A stretch of 64,000 nucleotides of DNA, taken from NCBI GenBank assembly GCA_017654935.2, contig CM065690.1:16568703-16632702 (forward strand), written 5' to 3'. This stretch comes from Phymorhynchus buccinoides. Taxonomy: Eukaryota; Mollusca; Gastropoda; Neogastropoda; Raphitomidae. A model generated the notes under the pieces. That model saw only the letters and a program-made list of their open reading frames with translations. It did not search any database and was not told the DNA's origin. Position numbers and translations under genes: made by a program. Positions 11,501 to 23,500 of this stretch are shown piece by piece. How positions within the stretch are numbered: position 1 is the stretch's first letter; each line of letters opens with the position of its first letter.

Positions 11501-14500
11501 CGTTCCACATCGAAATCCTGCCGTCCTTCACCTGACCGCTTGGCTACTTTGCGGTCAGGATTGCGGTCACAGGGTCTGAAAGGTGAAACCATTGAAGTGA
11601 TTCTTCAATCCCGTCGTCAAAGCATGAATACCTTGTATTCCTTGCGTTGGACCTCTTGGTTCAATTTCTGTTCAATGAGTCTTTTTCTCCTTTGCACCCG
11701 ACTGGTGCTCAGTTTGTTTCCTTTTCGTCTCATTTGCATAATGAGAAGGGCCTCTTGGCCCAAACTTTTGTCAGGTTATAAGTCGGCAGTTAGCACTATT
11801 TCGATTGCTACTGGTCGTCAACCTTCCTTTGCTTCTTCTGTCTTGGTTTCCCATTTTTTTGGATGGTTTGCGTAATAAGTCGATTCGCCCAACCATCAGA
11901 CTTCCGCAATGGGACGTTTTTCTTGTGCTTCACTTTCTCAGGTCAGAATGTGAACCGCTTTCTTCGTTATCTTTTAAGCTTCTTTCTTTTATAACGCTTT
12001 TCCTCGTTAGTCTTGCCTTAGCGAGACGTGTGAGTGGTATCCACGCTCTTAGTGGTTTAGTTAATGATTATGAGTTCGCGGAGGATGGTTCCTCGATCTC
12101 CATGGCTTTTCTACCGGAATTCCGTGCGAAAAATCAATCGGCTCAGCAAGCTTCTCCGTTGGTTGTTATCGAGAGTCTCTCTAACATCCTCGCTCCGGAC
12201 GATGAGGAAAATGTCTGTGTCCGGTTCGCTTTTTGCGGGCATATCTCCTTCGTTCAGTCTCGTTCCGTAGCCAGAAACGCCGCCTTTTCATTTCTTTGAA
12301 TTCCAACTATTCAAATGATATCCGTAAGGCCACTTTGGCTCGCTGGTTAGTCGAGTTGATTCGACTAGCCTACTCCCACGCCGATCGTTCTGCGCCCCCA
12401 GGTATACGGGCTCACGAAGTTAGGGCTATTAGCACCTCACTAGTCTTGGTCAGGGGTGTTCCAGTCCCTTCCATTATGTCCTCCGCCTTCTGGAAGTCGG
12501 AGACTACTTTTACCTCTTTCTGCCTGCGCGAGTTTTCTACTCTCCGGCAGGACAACACGTTTGGCATTCGATGTGCTGTGTTGTCCTCCAAGACGGTGTC
12601 CTTTTGAGGTTTGACTTATTGTCTGTTTGTTTTTATAGACTTATGTCTTTTGGGGGATATGTAAACATGATTTGCTGTTTTACCTTCTTATTTTAGATGG
12701 TATGTGTGTGTTTATGTGGTATCTCTGTCATGGTTTGTTCCATGGTTCTCAGAGTAGTGCTTAACCATTACCCACCTCCTTGTTGGTAATCATGCACTTT
12801 GTAGTGGAATGTTAAGGATGATAGAATAGATTGAGGAATTTTTATTAATTCTACTATCTATTTTATCTATATACTTACCATTCCACTACATTTAATTGAC
12901 CCACCCACCTCCCTCCTAATGGTTTTTGAACGTGTACCTTCCCTTTTTATTAGATGCTTGCTTTCAAGAAAGTGAGTAGTCTGCTTAACCGGAAGTTACC
13001 TGGATTGGGAGTTGTGGTAGTAAGACACTCTTGGTTTTTTTTCTGTCTTCCAAGCTAATCTTGTAAAAATATGCACTTTGTAGTGGAATGGTAAGTATAT
13101 AGATAAAATAGATAGTAGAATTAATAAAAATTCCTCACTCTCTGTGACTCTGCCTTTTCCCTTTGCTTACTGTCATCTGCTTCTCTTACCCCTGTGGGGA
13201 TACCGGGGGGGGGGGTTCTTTTGTATAAATAGCTCCCCCACCTTCTGGAAGTTCTGCCTTTCCAATCCATTCTCCTGCCTTTTTTCAAGAAACACTTTCA
13301 AAAACATTTCTTCCAGCCGAAGTCGGACACATGTGTCCAGTTTTCAGTTTTTACTGGTCTCCCCGCTGCGTACAGCCAACACATTCCGATTTCGGAGGAG
13401 CTCAAAGGAGAAAAATTATTTGGAAGATTTTTTTGGGGAAAAAGGCAGGAGAATGGGGCCAATAAGTCAGAAAGATAGCAGATGACAGGAAGCAAAGGGA
13501 AAAGGCAGAGTCAAAGAGAGTGGCAGATTAGAGGAAGTTACAAGCACAGAACTTCCAGAAGGTGGGGGGACTATTTGTACTAAAGACACCCGCCCCCCCC
13601 GGTATCCCCACGGGGAGAGACTCGGAAGGCTATAAATTAGAAATATTGGCTAGCCTAGTCTGTCCACTTCTTGATGACCTAAATCGTTTGTCTGTGTGTC
13701 TATTTCAAAAGGGCCAGAGACCTTGCTGACCTCCAAGAAGGAGAGGTCAAACTGGGAGAGACTGTTTGCCACCTCCTTCATCTCCCCTGCCCTCCAGGTA
13801 GGTATTCCGTCACAACAAGATTCATGAACACACAGCATTAATTTTGTGCTAAGATCTTCGCGACTCCATTAACTCATTCTTGATTTTGTGCTGAGATCTT
13901 CACGACTCCATTAATTCATTCGCATCGCAACGATTTTGAATTATTAAAAAAAAACTCACAAATCACTCCAGCCATGCACACAAACAAAACAAGCATAAAC
14001 AAAAGGAGAAATGAAAGAAGATTACGGGTTTTTACTTCAGGTTTAGGCATGGGGAAGTGGTAGATCAGACTTTTTTTTATATAGAGACTTTATATAGGAA
14101 AACTCTCCACACCGATTGGTTCCCCACAACAAACCACTACAAAAGCAAAGTCAGAGGCGAAATTGTGGTCTAAGGGAGCGAAGCGAGTTTAGAAGCGACA
14201 CAGGTATAGTGTGCACACAGATTTACTTCCCTTGAAGCAAATGCATCAAATTGACAGCTGTCTATTGAATCCGGACATATATGGCCGGAACGACTTGATT
14301 GAGTTAAGCTGACCAAATGATCAGTGCAGAATGTAGAAGACATGATACTTTGCTGATGAGAAAGAAGCAAGTAAATACCAATGAAAGTCATAGCCGAGTC
14401 ATCGTGTGATGATGTGTTTGTTGATGTGATGATGTGATGTGTTTGTTACAGCGCATGGATGATGTGGTGAAACGAGGGAACCAACTCATTGTGGCTGACG

Positions 14501-17500
14501 ACAGGCAGGGTCAGTGTTGGCTGTTGGCAATGTTTTTTTAATTATCTTTCATTGCATGTTGTTTTGTTTTCGTCCATTCAAAAAGCTTGTCTGTTTTCAC
14601 TTTTTTTTTTCTCCGAATGTTTTGGTTTCTGTCTTGAAATCTTTGTTCTTCTTCTGATATTTGTCATCTGTGTTGCAATATTATGCTGATGAGGCGCCCT
14701 CCAGGTGGGAGCAACCCGAATTTCACAGAGATGCCTCTGTGACTATGAAAGTACCTAATACCTAACAATACCTAATGAGAGGGTTGGAAAAAAAGAAACA
14801 CCTCAAAAGTGCATGATACTGTGGATAGGGCTGAGATGCTCTGGCCTCACCTGCCCTTAGAACACAAGAGCAGCCCTACACCTAGCTAGGAATCCTGTGT
14901 TGTGTTGCAGAGGGTGTAGACACAGATGGGAAATTCAATCAACTAATGGTAGTAGTTTGTAAAAAAAAGAAAAGAAAAGTGAAACAGACTGCAACGTCAC
15001 TGGAACATACAACAAACAAACAAACTACACGACAAGTGTAAAGTGACGTTATTTTATTCACAAGAGACAAAAACAAAACTACTGGATATTTCGGCGAATG
15101 CGCCTTTATCAACACAGACAAACAAGTAAACAGCAAATACAGTTGCTGTTTGGTTTCAACTTGGTTGTATCACTTACGCACTGGACTGTAGAGGGGGAGT
15201 ATTGTTTTTTTATCTTGTTGATTTTTTTGCTCCTTTTGTTGCCTGCTTTTTGCTCCTTTTTGCTATATTTGCTGTTTGCTGTTTTCTTGTTTGTCTAAAT
15301 GAAAACTGAAAACCAGACACATGTACCTTACCCATTATGGCCATATGGCCTGGGAACGCAGAAGAGAAGAAGAAAGAAGAAGGCTTGTCCGCTTATCCCA
15401 GCAGTCATCATTAACACCAAAAGTGTGTGTGGATTTTGATGAGTGTATGCGTCTGTATTGGAGCTCGCATGCATAAATTATCTTCGCTTGACGTTTCAGT
15501 TAATGCTGAATCCAAATTCTCAACGTTTTCCGTTTTCTTCCCAGGTGACGGTGCTTTGCTGGCCATGGTCTACGAGATGGAAAAAGGCTCGCCCGCTTTA
15601 CCCAGCGGCCATCAGGGGGTCGATGACCCTGACCTTGCACAGTGGCCGGTGGTGTGGCACTATCGGCCGGCCGTCAGCGTGGAGCACTTCTTCCGCCACT
15701 TCCACCTGCAGGTGGAGTGCCGACAGAACTCCAAGGACAAGTTCCCCATCCTCAGCCTCTTCAAGCAGGAGGTGAGGAAACTTACGTTGCTGTTTGCTGA
15801 CTATACAATAGAAAAAAAGACCACAAAAAAAAGATTTTCAAATGAAAAACAACAACATGTACGCATTGGACTGTAGAGGGGAAATATTGTTTTTTTTTTT
15901 ATCTTGTTGATTTTTTGCTCCTTTTGCTCTGTTTGCTGTTTTCTTGTTTGTCTATGCTTGATAAAGGTGCATTCGCCGAAATATCCAATAGTTTTGTTTT
16001 GTCTCTTGTGAATAAAATAACGTCATTTTACACTTGTCGTGTAGTTGTTTGTGTGTTGTATGACTTTCAAAGGAATAAAAACAAGGTGCTGAAATTAAGA
16101 GACCGGTGGGATATAGCGACAGAACGATCGATAGCGACAGTCACTACTTTATTGCCTGCTGTGAGTTTATTTGAGCACCATAATATTATCCTTTCTGCTC
16201 TGCGCTCTCTGTGCCGGTTATCCTGGGAGAGTTAGAGGCAGCTGATGAATCGGCTGCATTTGCCGCTAAAGGACACTATGAAAGTTATTAACAAATTAAT
16301 TTATTTGTTATTTATTTATTTATGTATTTATTTATTTCAGCGTCACATTCTTCATGCGCTGCACTATGTGCCATCAATCCTGGCGGGACAGAGGCGTCTG
16401 ATGTACCAGCTGCATTGTCATGTGGACAGGGCAGAGGCCACGATGATCACCATCGGGGAATCCCTGGGCAGAAAAGGTAGGGACTGTTCGTGTGTTTTGT
16501 GTGGATAGGGCCGAGGCCACGATGATCACCATCAGGGAATCCCTGGGCAGAAAAGGTAGGGACTGTTCGTGTGTTTTGTGTGGATAGGGCCGAGGCCACG
16601 ATGATCACCATCGGGGAATCCCTGGGCAGAAAAGGTAGGGACTGTTCGTGTGTTTTGTGTGGATAGGGCCGAGGCCACGATGATCACCATCGGGGAATCC
16701 CTGGGCAGAAAAGGTAGGGACTGTGTGTGTGTTTTGTGTGGATAGGGCCGAGGCCACGATGATCACCATCAGGGAATCCCTGGGCAGAAAAGGTAGGGAC
16801 TGTGTGTGTGTTTTGTGTGGATAGGGCCGAGGCCACGATGATCACCATCAGGGAATCCCTGGGCAGAAAAGGTAGGGACTGTGTGTGTGTTTTGTGTGGA
16901 TAGGGCCGAGGCCACGATGATCACCATCGGGGAATCCCTGGGCAGAAAAGGTAGGGACTGTTCGTGTGTTTTGTGTGGATAGGGTCGAGGCCACGATGAT
17001 CACCATCAGGGAATCCCTGGGCAGAAAAGGTAGGGACTGTTCGTGTGTTTTGTGTGGATAGGGCCGAGGCCACGATGATCACCATCGGGGAATCCCTGGG
17101 CAGAAAAGGTAGGGACTGTTCGTGTGTTTTGTGTGGATAGGGCCGAGGCCACGATGATCACCATCTGGGAATCCCTGGGCAGAAAAGGTAGGGACTGTGT
17201 GTGTGTTTTGTGTGGATAGGGCCGAGGCCACGATGATCACCATCAGGGAATCCCTGGGCAGAAAAGGTAGGGACTGTGTGTGTGTTTTGTGTGGATAGGG
17301 CCGAGGCCACGATGATCACCATCAGGGAATCCCTGGGCAGAAAAGGTAGGGACTGTGTGTGTGTTTTGTGTGGATAGGGCCGAGGCCACGATGATCACCA
17401 TCAGGGAATCCCTGGGCAGAAAAGGTAGGGACTGTTCGTGTGTTTTGTGTGGATAGGGCCGAGGCCACGATGATCACCATCAGGGAATCCCTGGGCAGGA

Positions 17501-20500
17501 AAGGTAGGGACTGTTTGTGTGGACAGGGCAGAGGCCACGATGATCACCATCGGGGAATCCCTGGGCAGGAAAGGTAGGGACTGTTCGTGTGTTTTGTGTG
17601 GACAGGGCCGAGGCAGCCATGATCACCATCGGGGAATCCCTGGGCAGAAAAGGTAGGGACTGTGTGTGTGTTTTGTGTGGATAGGGCCGAGGCCACGATG
17701 ATCACCATCAGGGAATCCCTGGGCAGAAAAGGTAGGGACTGTGTGTGTGTTTTGTGTGGACAGGGCCGAGGCCACGATGATCACCATCGGGGAATCCCTG
17801 GGCAGGAAAGGTAGGGACTGTGCGTGTGTTTTGTGTTTTGCTCCATATTACCTCTGCGACAATATTTCCATTTATATGCCAGCTCGCACTTTACGTTCAG
17901 TTTCTGACCCTCTTTCTCTCCAGATCCCTAGGTATAAGCTTTCAACTCTTTTGCTGTCTCAGGAACGACATCTTGGAACAAACTTCCTCTTTCCCTCCGT
18001 CAGCGACCGACCCTCTCTGCTTTCAAATCTAACCTCAAAACCCACCTGTTCCCCTCGTCATTGAGGCTCCACTCTCTTCTCTCTCTTGCCTTTAGGTCTG
18101 TTTCTGCTGTATGCCATTTATGTCATGCGTGTGTGTTCGCTTTGTATTGCATTTTTGTTCGAATGCGTTATGAATACTAACGTGTGTGCGCTTTGATTTG
18201 ATTTCTGTCAAGATTCAGCGCCGTATAAATACTGTATGTTGTTGTTGTGTGTGTGTGTGCTCGCTTTGTATTGCATTTTTGTTCGAATGCGTTGTGTGTT
18301 TGATTTGATTTCTATCAAGATTCAGCACCGTATTAATACTGTATGTTGTTGTTGTTGTGTGGATAGGGCCGAGGCCACCATGTTCACGATCGGGGAATAA
18401 ATAATCCCTGGGCAGGAAAGGTAGGGACTGTGTGTGTGTTTTGTGTGGATAGGGCCAAGGCGACATTGATCACCATCGGGGAATAAATAATCCCTGGGCG
18501 GGAAAGGTTGGGACTGTGCGTGTATATGTTAGGTGCGTGCATGCACGAGGTGGTCATGATACTGGAGACCTTTTAAGAATAAAGAAATAGAGGAGAGACT
18601 GAATAGAATGTCCTAATAACTGTGGTGCTCTTTTGGCAGGGTGGGGGGAGGCTTCGGCTGTAATGTTTTCAAAAGTATTTTTTGATGATAGCGGTAAATG
18701 AAGTATTTAACAATGCATGTGTACTTTCAGAATGTGCTGGACTTGGAGACCTGCTGGACAATTTCTCCAAAGCCTGGGACATTGTCAAGGAGCACCTCAT
18801 CACATACAGTGAGCCCGGTTTTTTTGTCCACCTTGAGGGCCTGCTACACACATGCGGTTCGGATCTGAATGTTATGCGATTTTGACAATGTGAGTCGTGA
18901 TTCACGTGAAATTCATGTGTTGGGTCTGCTTGAGTATAGTGAGTGAAAATGACGGAATTATTTTTAGTATTTCACGTGAATCATGACTCGCGTGACCCAA
19001 TCACATCGCATCCCCATACGATTTTACACGTGTGTGACGCCGGCTTTAACACTTCCGTGACGGGAACCTCCAATCGTAGGTTCAGCAGGACAAGTCTATC
19101 TGCTGGGAACCTCCAATCGTAGGTCCAAGGGTCTAAGGTACAAGACTGCTACAGACTTTTTTGGGGTTTGATTTCACAGAGGAGATTTTTGCACGAAAAT
19201 TGTCAAAAATTAGAGGTCTGAGTGGCGAGGAGATTGTTTGGTTGCTCGAACTTGATGAGGACGGAAGTAATGCTGGCAATCAGTCAGGTTTTAAGGATGA
19301 AAGTAGTGAAAATAATGTAAGTACTGATTAAATTGAACAGTGAGTGCCCAGTACGAGTACTCTAGAGTGAGAATGTGACAACAAAAAGTGTTGTTATCGG
19401 CAGAATCGTTCGATCTCGTCGCGGATCGCGGAGTTCGATCTCGAAGTCAAGCAGCATGTCGGCTTTAAATCGTTCATGCAATATTTTCACAAAGCATAAA
19501 ATTGAATTAAGCATCCATTTTTCATAAAGTACAGAAAGTTTGGTGCATATCAGACTTCATTTAGGCTCTTAAACAATGTTTGATCACAAGCAGTTATTCC
19601 ACAGTAATCTGTCCAGTGCAGCCTCAGGCCAGCACAGTGGTTTCACTGACGCAGTGCCAGTCACAATAGTGTTAATGATTGTTTACAACACACACACCCC
19701 TCTCTCTCTTCCTCTGCCCCGCCCTCCACCCAATCACACACACACATATTCTTCTAATGTAATGTCCACCTGCTGTTTATCACACACATTATGCAATATT
19801 ATTCACACATATGCAACTGCACACTTTCAAAGCAAGTCGCAAGAATAATAGATGCAAAAGAAATTTTGCATAAAGCTAGGATTTTTGGGTGTCATAAAAA
19901 AACCTTCAAATTCGTCAGAGTCATGCTTTTGGACTAATTGATACTCACGTATGTTTGTGTACTATGCTTACATTGCATGGTGATTTTGTCACGTAGAGAC
20001 TACAAAACACTTACTTAAATTTGTGTGCATTGGCGTGCCACGTTCGCATTGCACGGCGCCCTTGTTTTATCGCGTTCAGACTGCGTGACGCCCATGGAGG
20101 GAGTGGTGTCAGTGCCAGAGGAGTTCTTCAACGCCGACATCAACAAGGAACGCCCCCTGGCCACCCTGTTGCCCTCCACTCAGGGCCCTGGACTCTGCTC
20201 CTACGTCCTGCTACAGTTCCTGTTGAACCAGCACAACGCTTTGCTGCAGCGACTGTGTCCCATGATCGACCTCCAGTAAGTTGTGTGGAGTTTTTTCTTT
20301 TTCTTCTTCTTCTTCTTCTTCCTCCGGTGATGTCCACCTGCCATTACCGGCAATTATTGACATGTACTGGGGTTCAAAGAATTTATGCTGCGCGGGAAAA
20401 AACAAAAACAAAAGCTAGATAGATAAGAGGGCATGCGAGACTGGGCACCCCTGGCTAGTCCCAGAACACCCAACCCCACATGAAAAAAAAGAAAAAGAAG

Positions 20501-23500
20501 AAAAAGTATGTGGTCTTTATGCGGGGAGCTTCAGCACCTTCGAGGTGAAGGAGCTGAGCGTGGGGGACTGGACAGTATCTGGTGGCAAGGAGTTCCAGTC
20601 GCGGATGGTTTTGGGGAAGAAAGAGTTGTTGCGGTAGTCGGTTCTTGCAGATATACGTTGAAATTGCATGTTGTGGTTCTGTCTTCTACTGCTGGGAGGT
20701 AGGGGTTTGAGGGCGTTGCACCTTACGCAGGCCAGTCCATTCACAATCTTATGGAACATGGTGAGCCTGGATGCTCTGCGGCTCTCAGCCAGTGAGGACC
20801 ATTGTAGTTGTTGGAGCATGCTTCTGACACTGGGTGTGTTTCTGTGCCTGTTAAGGACATATCTGGCTGCTCTGCGCTGCACCTTCTCGAGGTCCGAGGT
20901 CAGCCTGTCAGTGTGTGGGTCCCAGATTGAGCTTGCATATTCTGTGATGGGTCTGACCATGGCCTTGTATGCAAGCTCTTTGGTAGCAGTGGAGCACACC
21001 TTCAGGTTCCTCCTTAGGAAGCCGAGAGTTTGAGTGGGTTATGATTTTTTATTGTTGGTGTGTGATAGTTAGGAAACAATTGTGTGTGCGTGCTAACTTA
21101 CAAACACTACACAAATGCATGCACACATACACACACACACACACATGCATGCACACTCACTCACTGGCTCTTGAAGAGATGTTTATGAATGTTTGTCTGA
21201 AGTTGGAATTGAAAAGATGGGAATAAAATGCTTGAAGAATTTTATAGTGTCAAATCATTTAAAGTTTGTTCTTTTTTGTTTTTTGGTTAAATGTTGACAC
21301 GTCAGATTCAATTCAAAAGTTGGTATGTAAGCGTTCACAAACACTAATGTCAATCTTTGTAAAAAATGAAAAGGACAAATTTCAGAACCGTTTTATTCCT
21401 TTTTTCGTCGGATGATGAGCTTACTGTGCAGTCGAGTATATTTATAATTTAACCCTTTCACCGCCAGCCATTTTTCAGCAAAACTTTTCCATTATTTTAC
21501 CTGGGTAGAGAAAAAAAATCATCTGCAATATTGGAAATTCCTCTGTGACATGCATAAATTAAGGCCTATCCTTACCTCCCAAAATAAGAGAACAGGGTCT
21601 TTGGATAACAGACCCTGATTTTATACCTTTTAGTGACATGGGTGTCAAATCATTGTGGTGTACAAATGCGACATTGGCGGTGAAAGGGTTAATCAATTTT
21701 TTTTTTTTAAATCTCCACCACAGTTACAGCAGTGTGCCTGAAATGAGCGTGTGCGCAGTCGAGTATATTTATAATTTTTATTTTATTTTTTTAAATCTCC
21801 ACCACAGCTACAGCAGTCTGCCTGAAGTGAGCGTGCGTGAGGTGACGGGGCGCCACCTGGTGAGCTGCTGGGCGGAGCGCGACTTGCTCCCCCTGGTGGC
21901 GGGCCAGTGCAACTACAGCCTGGTGGTGGGGCAAGCGGCGACCTTGGACTACGACTGGGAGGCCGTGCAACAGCAGCTGACTCACTGCTTCCTCCGAGCC
22001 AGGGCCAGAGTGCAGAGGTCACCCAGCAAGCACTTCCCTGTGAGTACTGCAGACCCGGCTGCTTGCTCTGCGCGTTAGGTCGTGTACACACATAAGCGGA
22101 TATTCCATGCGGAAACCCGTGCGCAATCCATAAATAAGTGAAACAAAGAAAGGAAAAGATTTGCGCACGTGTCCGAATTTCCCCTATATGCGTAAACTTT
22201 TATCCTTCTTTCTTCCACTTATTTAGGGTTTTTCCGTACGGAACTTACGCGTCTAATGTGAACCCGGCCTTATGCTTAGCATTCGACGCAATTCGGAGCT
22301 CCTGCTACTCTTCAAAGCTGACCATTGTGTGTTTCAATTCTGGACAGCTACTTAACAGTGGTTTGATGGTTTTAATGAACTAGTTACACCCGTGCTCCGC
22401 ATGGGTCCAGAAATAATAATTTTGGAAATGCAAAGATGGTCCATTTACTTATTATTGGAGATATTACAAAAACTGATAACTTGTATCAAACAATGACTGC
22501 AGAAATATAAAAAGGGTGTTTTACTTTTTATATTTCAGCAGTCTTTTTTTTTATACAAGTTATTAGTTTTCATCATAAGTTCAATAATATGTCAAAGATA
22601 GTCCGTTTTGACTCCAAGCCATCGAATATTATGCTGTCTGTGAATGTAAGACAGTTCCCCCGTATCACATACTAAAGAATAAAGATGCAATACTGGAAGC
22701 AATGTATTGATTTGAGAACATTTTGCGTGACTTAGTGACAAACTTTTTTAGCACTGTTGTTGTTGTGCGAGAGCGAGAAGGGGAGACAGAGAAGGGTGGA
22801 AGTTACGAAACAGAGGTGTGGCATTCTTCATGTTTTCCGAGGTAGATTTGGCAATTTCCGACGCAACTCGGGCGATGCAGACGACACAAAATTTCAAGGA
22901 AATTTCATACATTTTGCCTTCAAAATCAACTTTCAAAAGCAAAATTTTGAACTAGACATAGCGGAATCGCGTCCCAACATGTTCTTCTGGAACTGTATGG
23001 CAAGCAAAAGTCCGACATTTACGTGGTACAGACAAACCTCTATTTTAAGACTTCCAAAATGTCCGGAAAAATCGGTCGTAAATTGGAGGGGTCGTATGAC
23101 GGAGGTTTTCACTGGCAGCCGTAGAAAGAAAAAGTTCAGCTTAGTTCATACTCTCTTCTTCATGCACACATACAATGACATATTAAAACTGGATTTGGGT
23201 CTTTCCAACTCGATAGGATTGTGCAATCGATATTACAGTTTCACTTCGCCGACTTCTGTTAATCACCTCCACTCTCGTCCAAAGTCAGTGGTTTTCTTTT
23301 TCAAAGTCAGTGGTTTTCGTGCTTTTCCTACGCTTTCCGCCATCTTTTCTACAACAAGGAAAGCGACTCCGCTTTCAGGCCCTTGACCGTGGTTGTTTCC
23401 CTTTGCTCGAAGTCTATGCAGACGACAACAACGGTCTTAAAAACCAACAAATTGGCTGTCGTAAGTTGCGTTTTAGAGGAAGTCAGGTCGTTTACATAGT

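Larger units (their letters stand above)
7134..13136 (+). mobile_element. DIRS-type tyrosine-recombinase retrotransposon, full-length but decayed
   Basis: DIRS elements copy through reverse transcription and integrate circular DNA with a tyrosine recombinase, leaving no target duplication. This 6,003-bp copy shows the full plan: inverted terminal repeats (7134-7285 and about 12960-13136), a gag-like region, RT plus RNase H, an overlapping tyrosine recombinase, and an internal complementary region at 12792-12890 that joins the two outer ends. The ITRs are nearly identical, which suggests a fairly young insertion. The reading frames are nevertheless broken, the RT box reads YLDG, and the expected recombinase Tyr is a Cys. 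It is in intron 2 of the RNF213-like gene, sense strand. Confidence 0.93.

Noticed and set aside
16421..17833. CRISPR-like array
   Set aside because: Units are contiguous without unique spacers, and each is exon 6 end plus donor. This is a eukaryotic minisatellite.
22757..23386. 209-residue forward frame in intron 9
   Set aside because: It spans the left end of the pogo-like element and antisense-looking sequence, and has no family signature.
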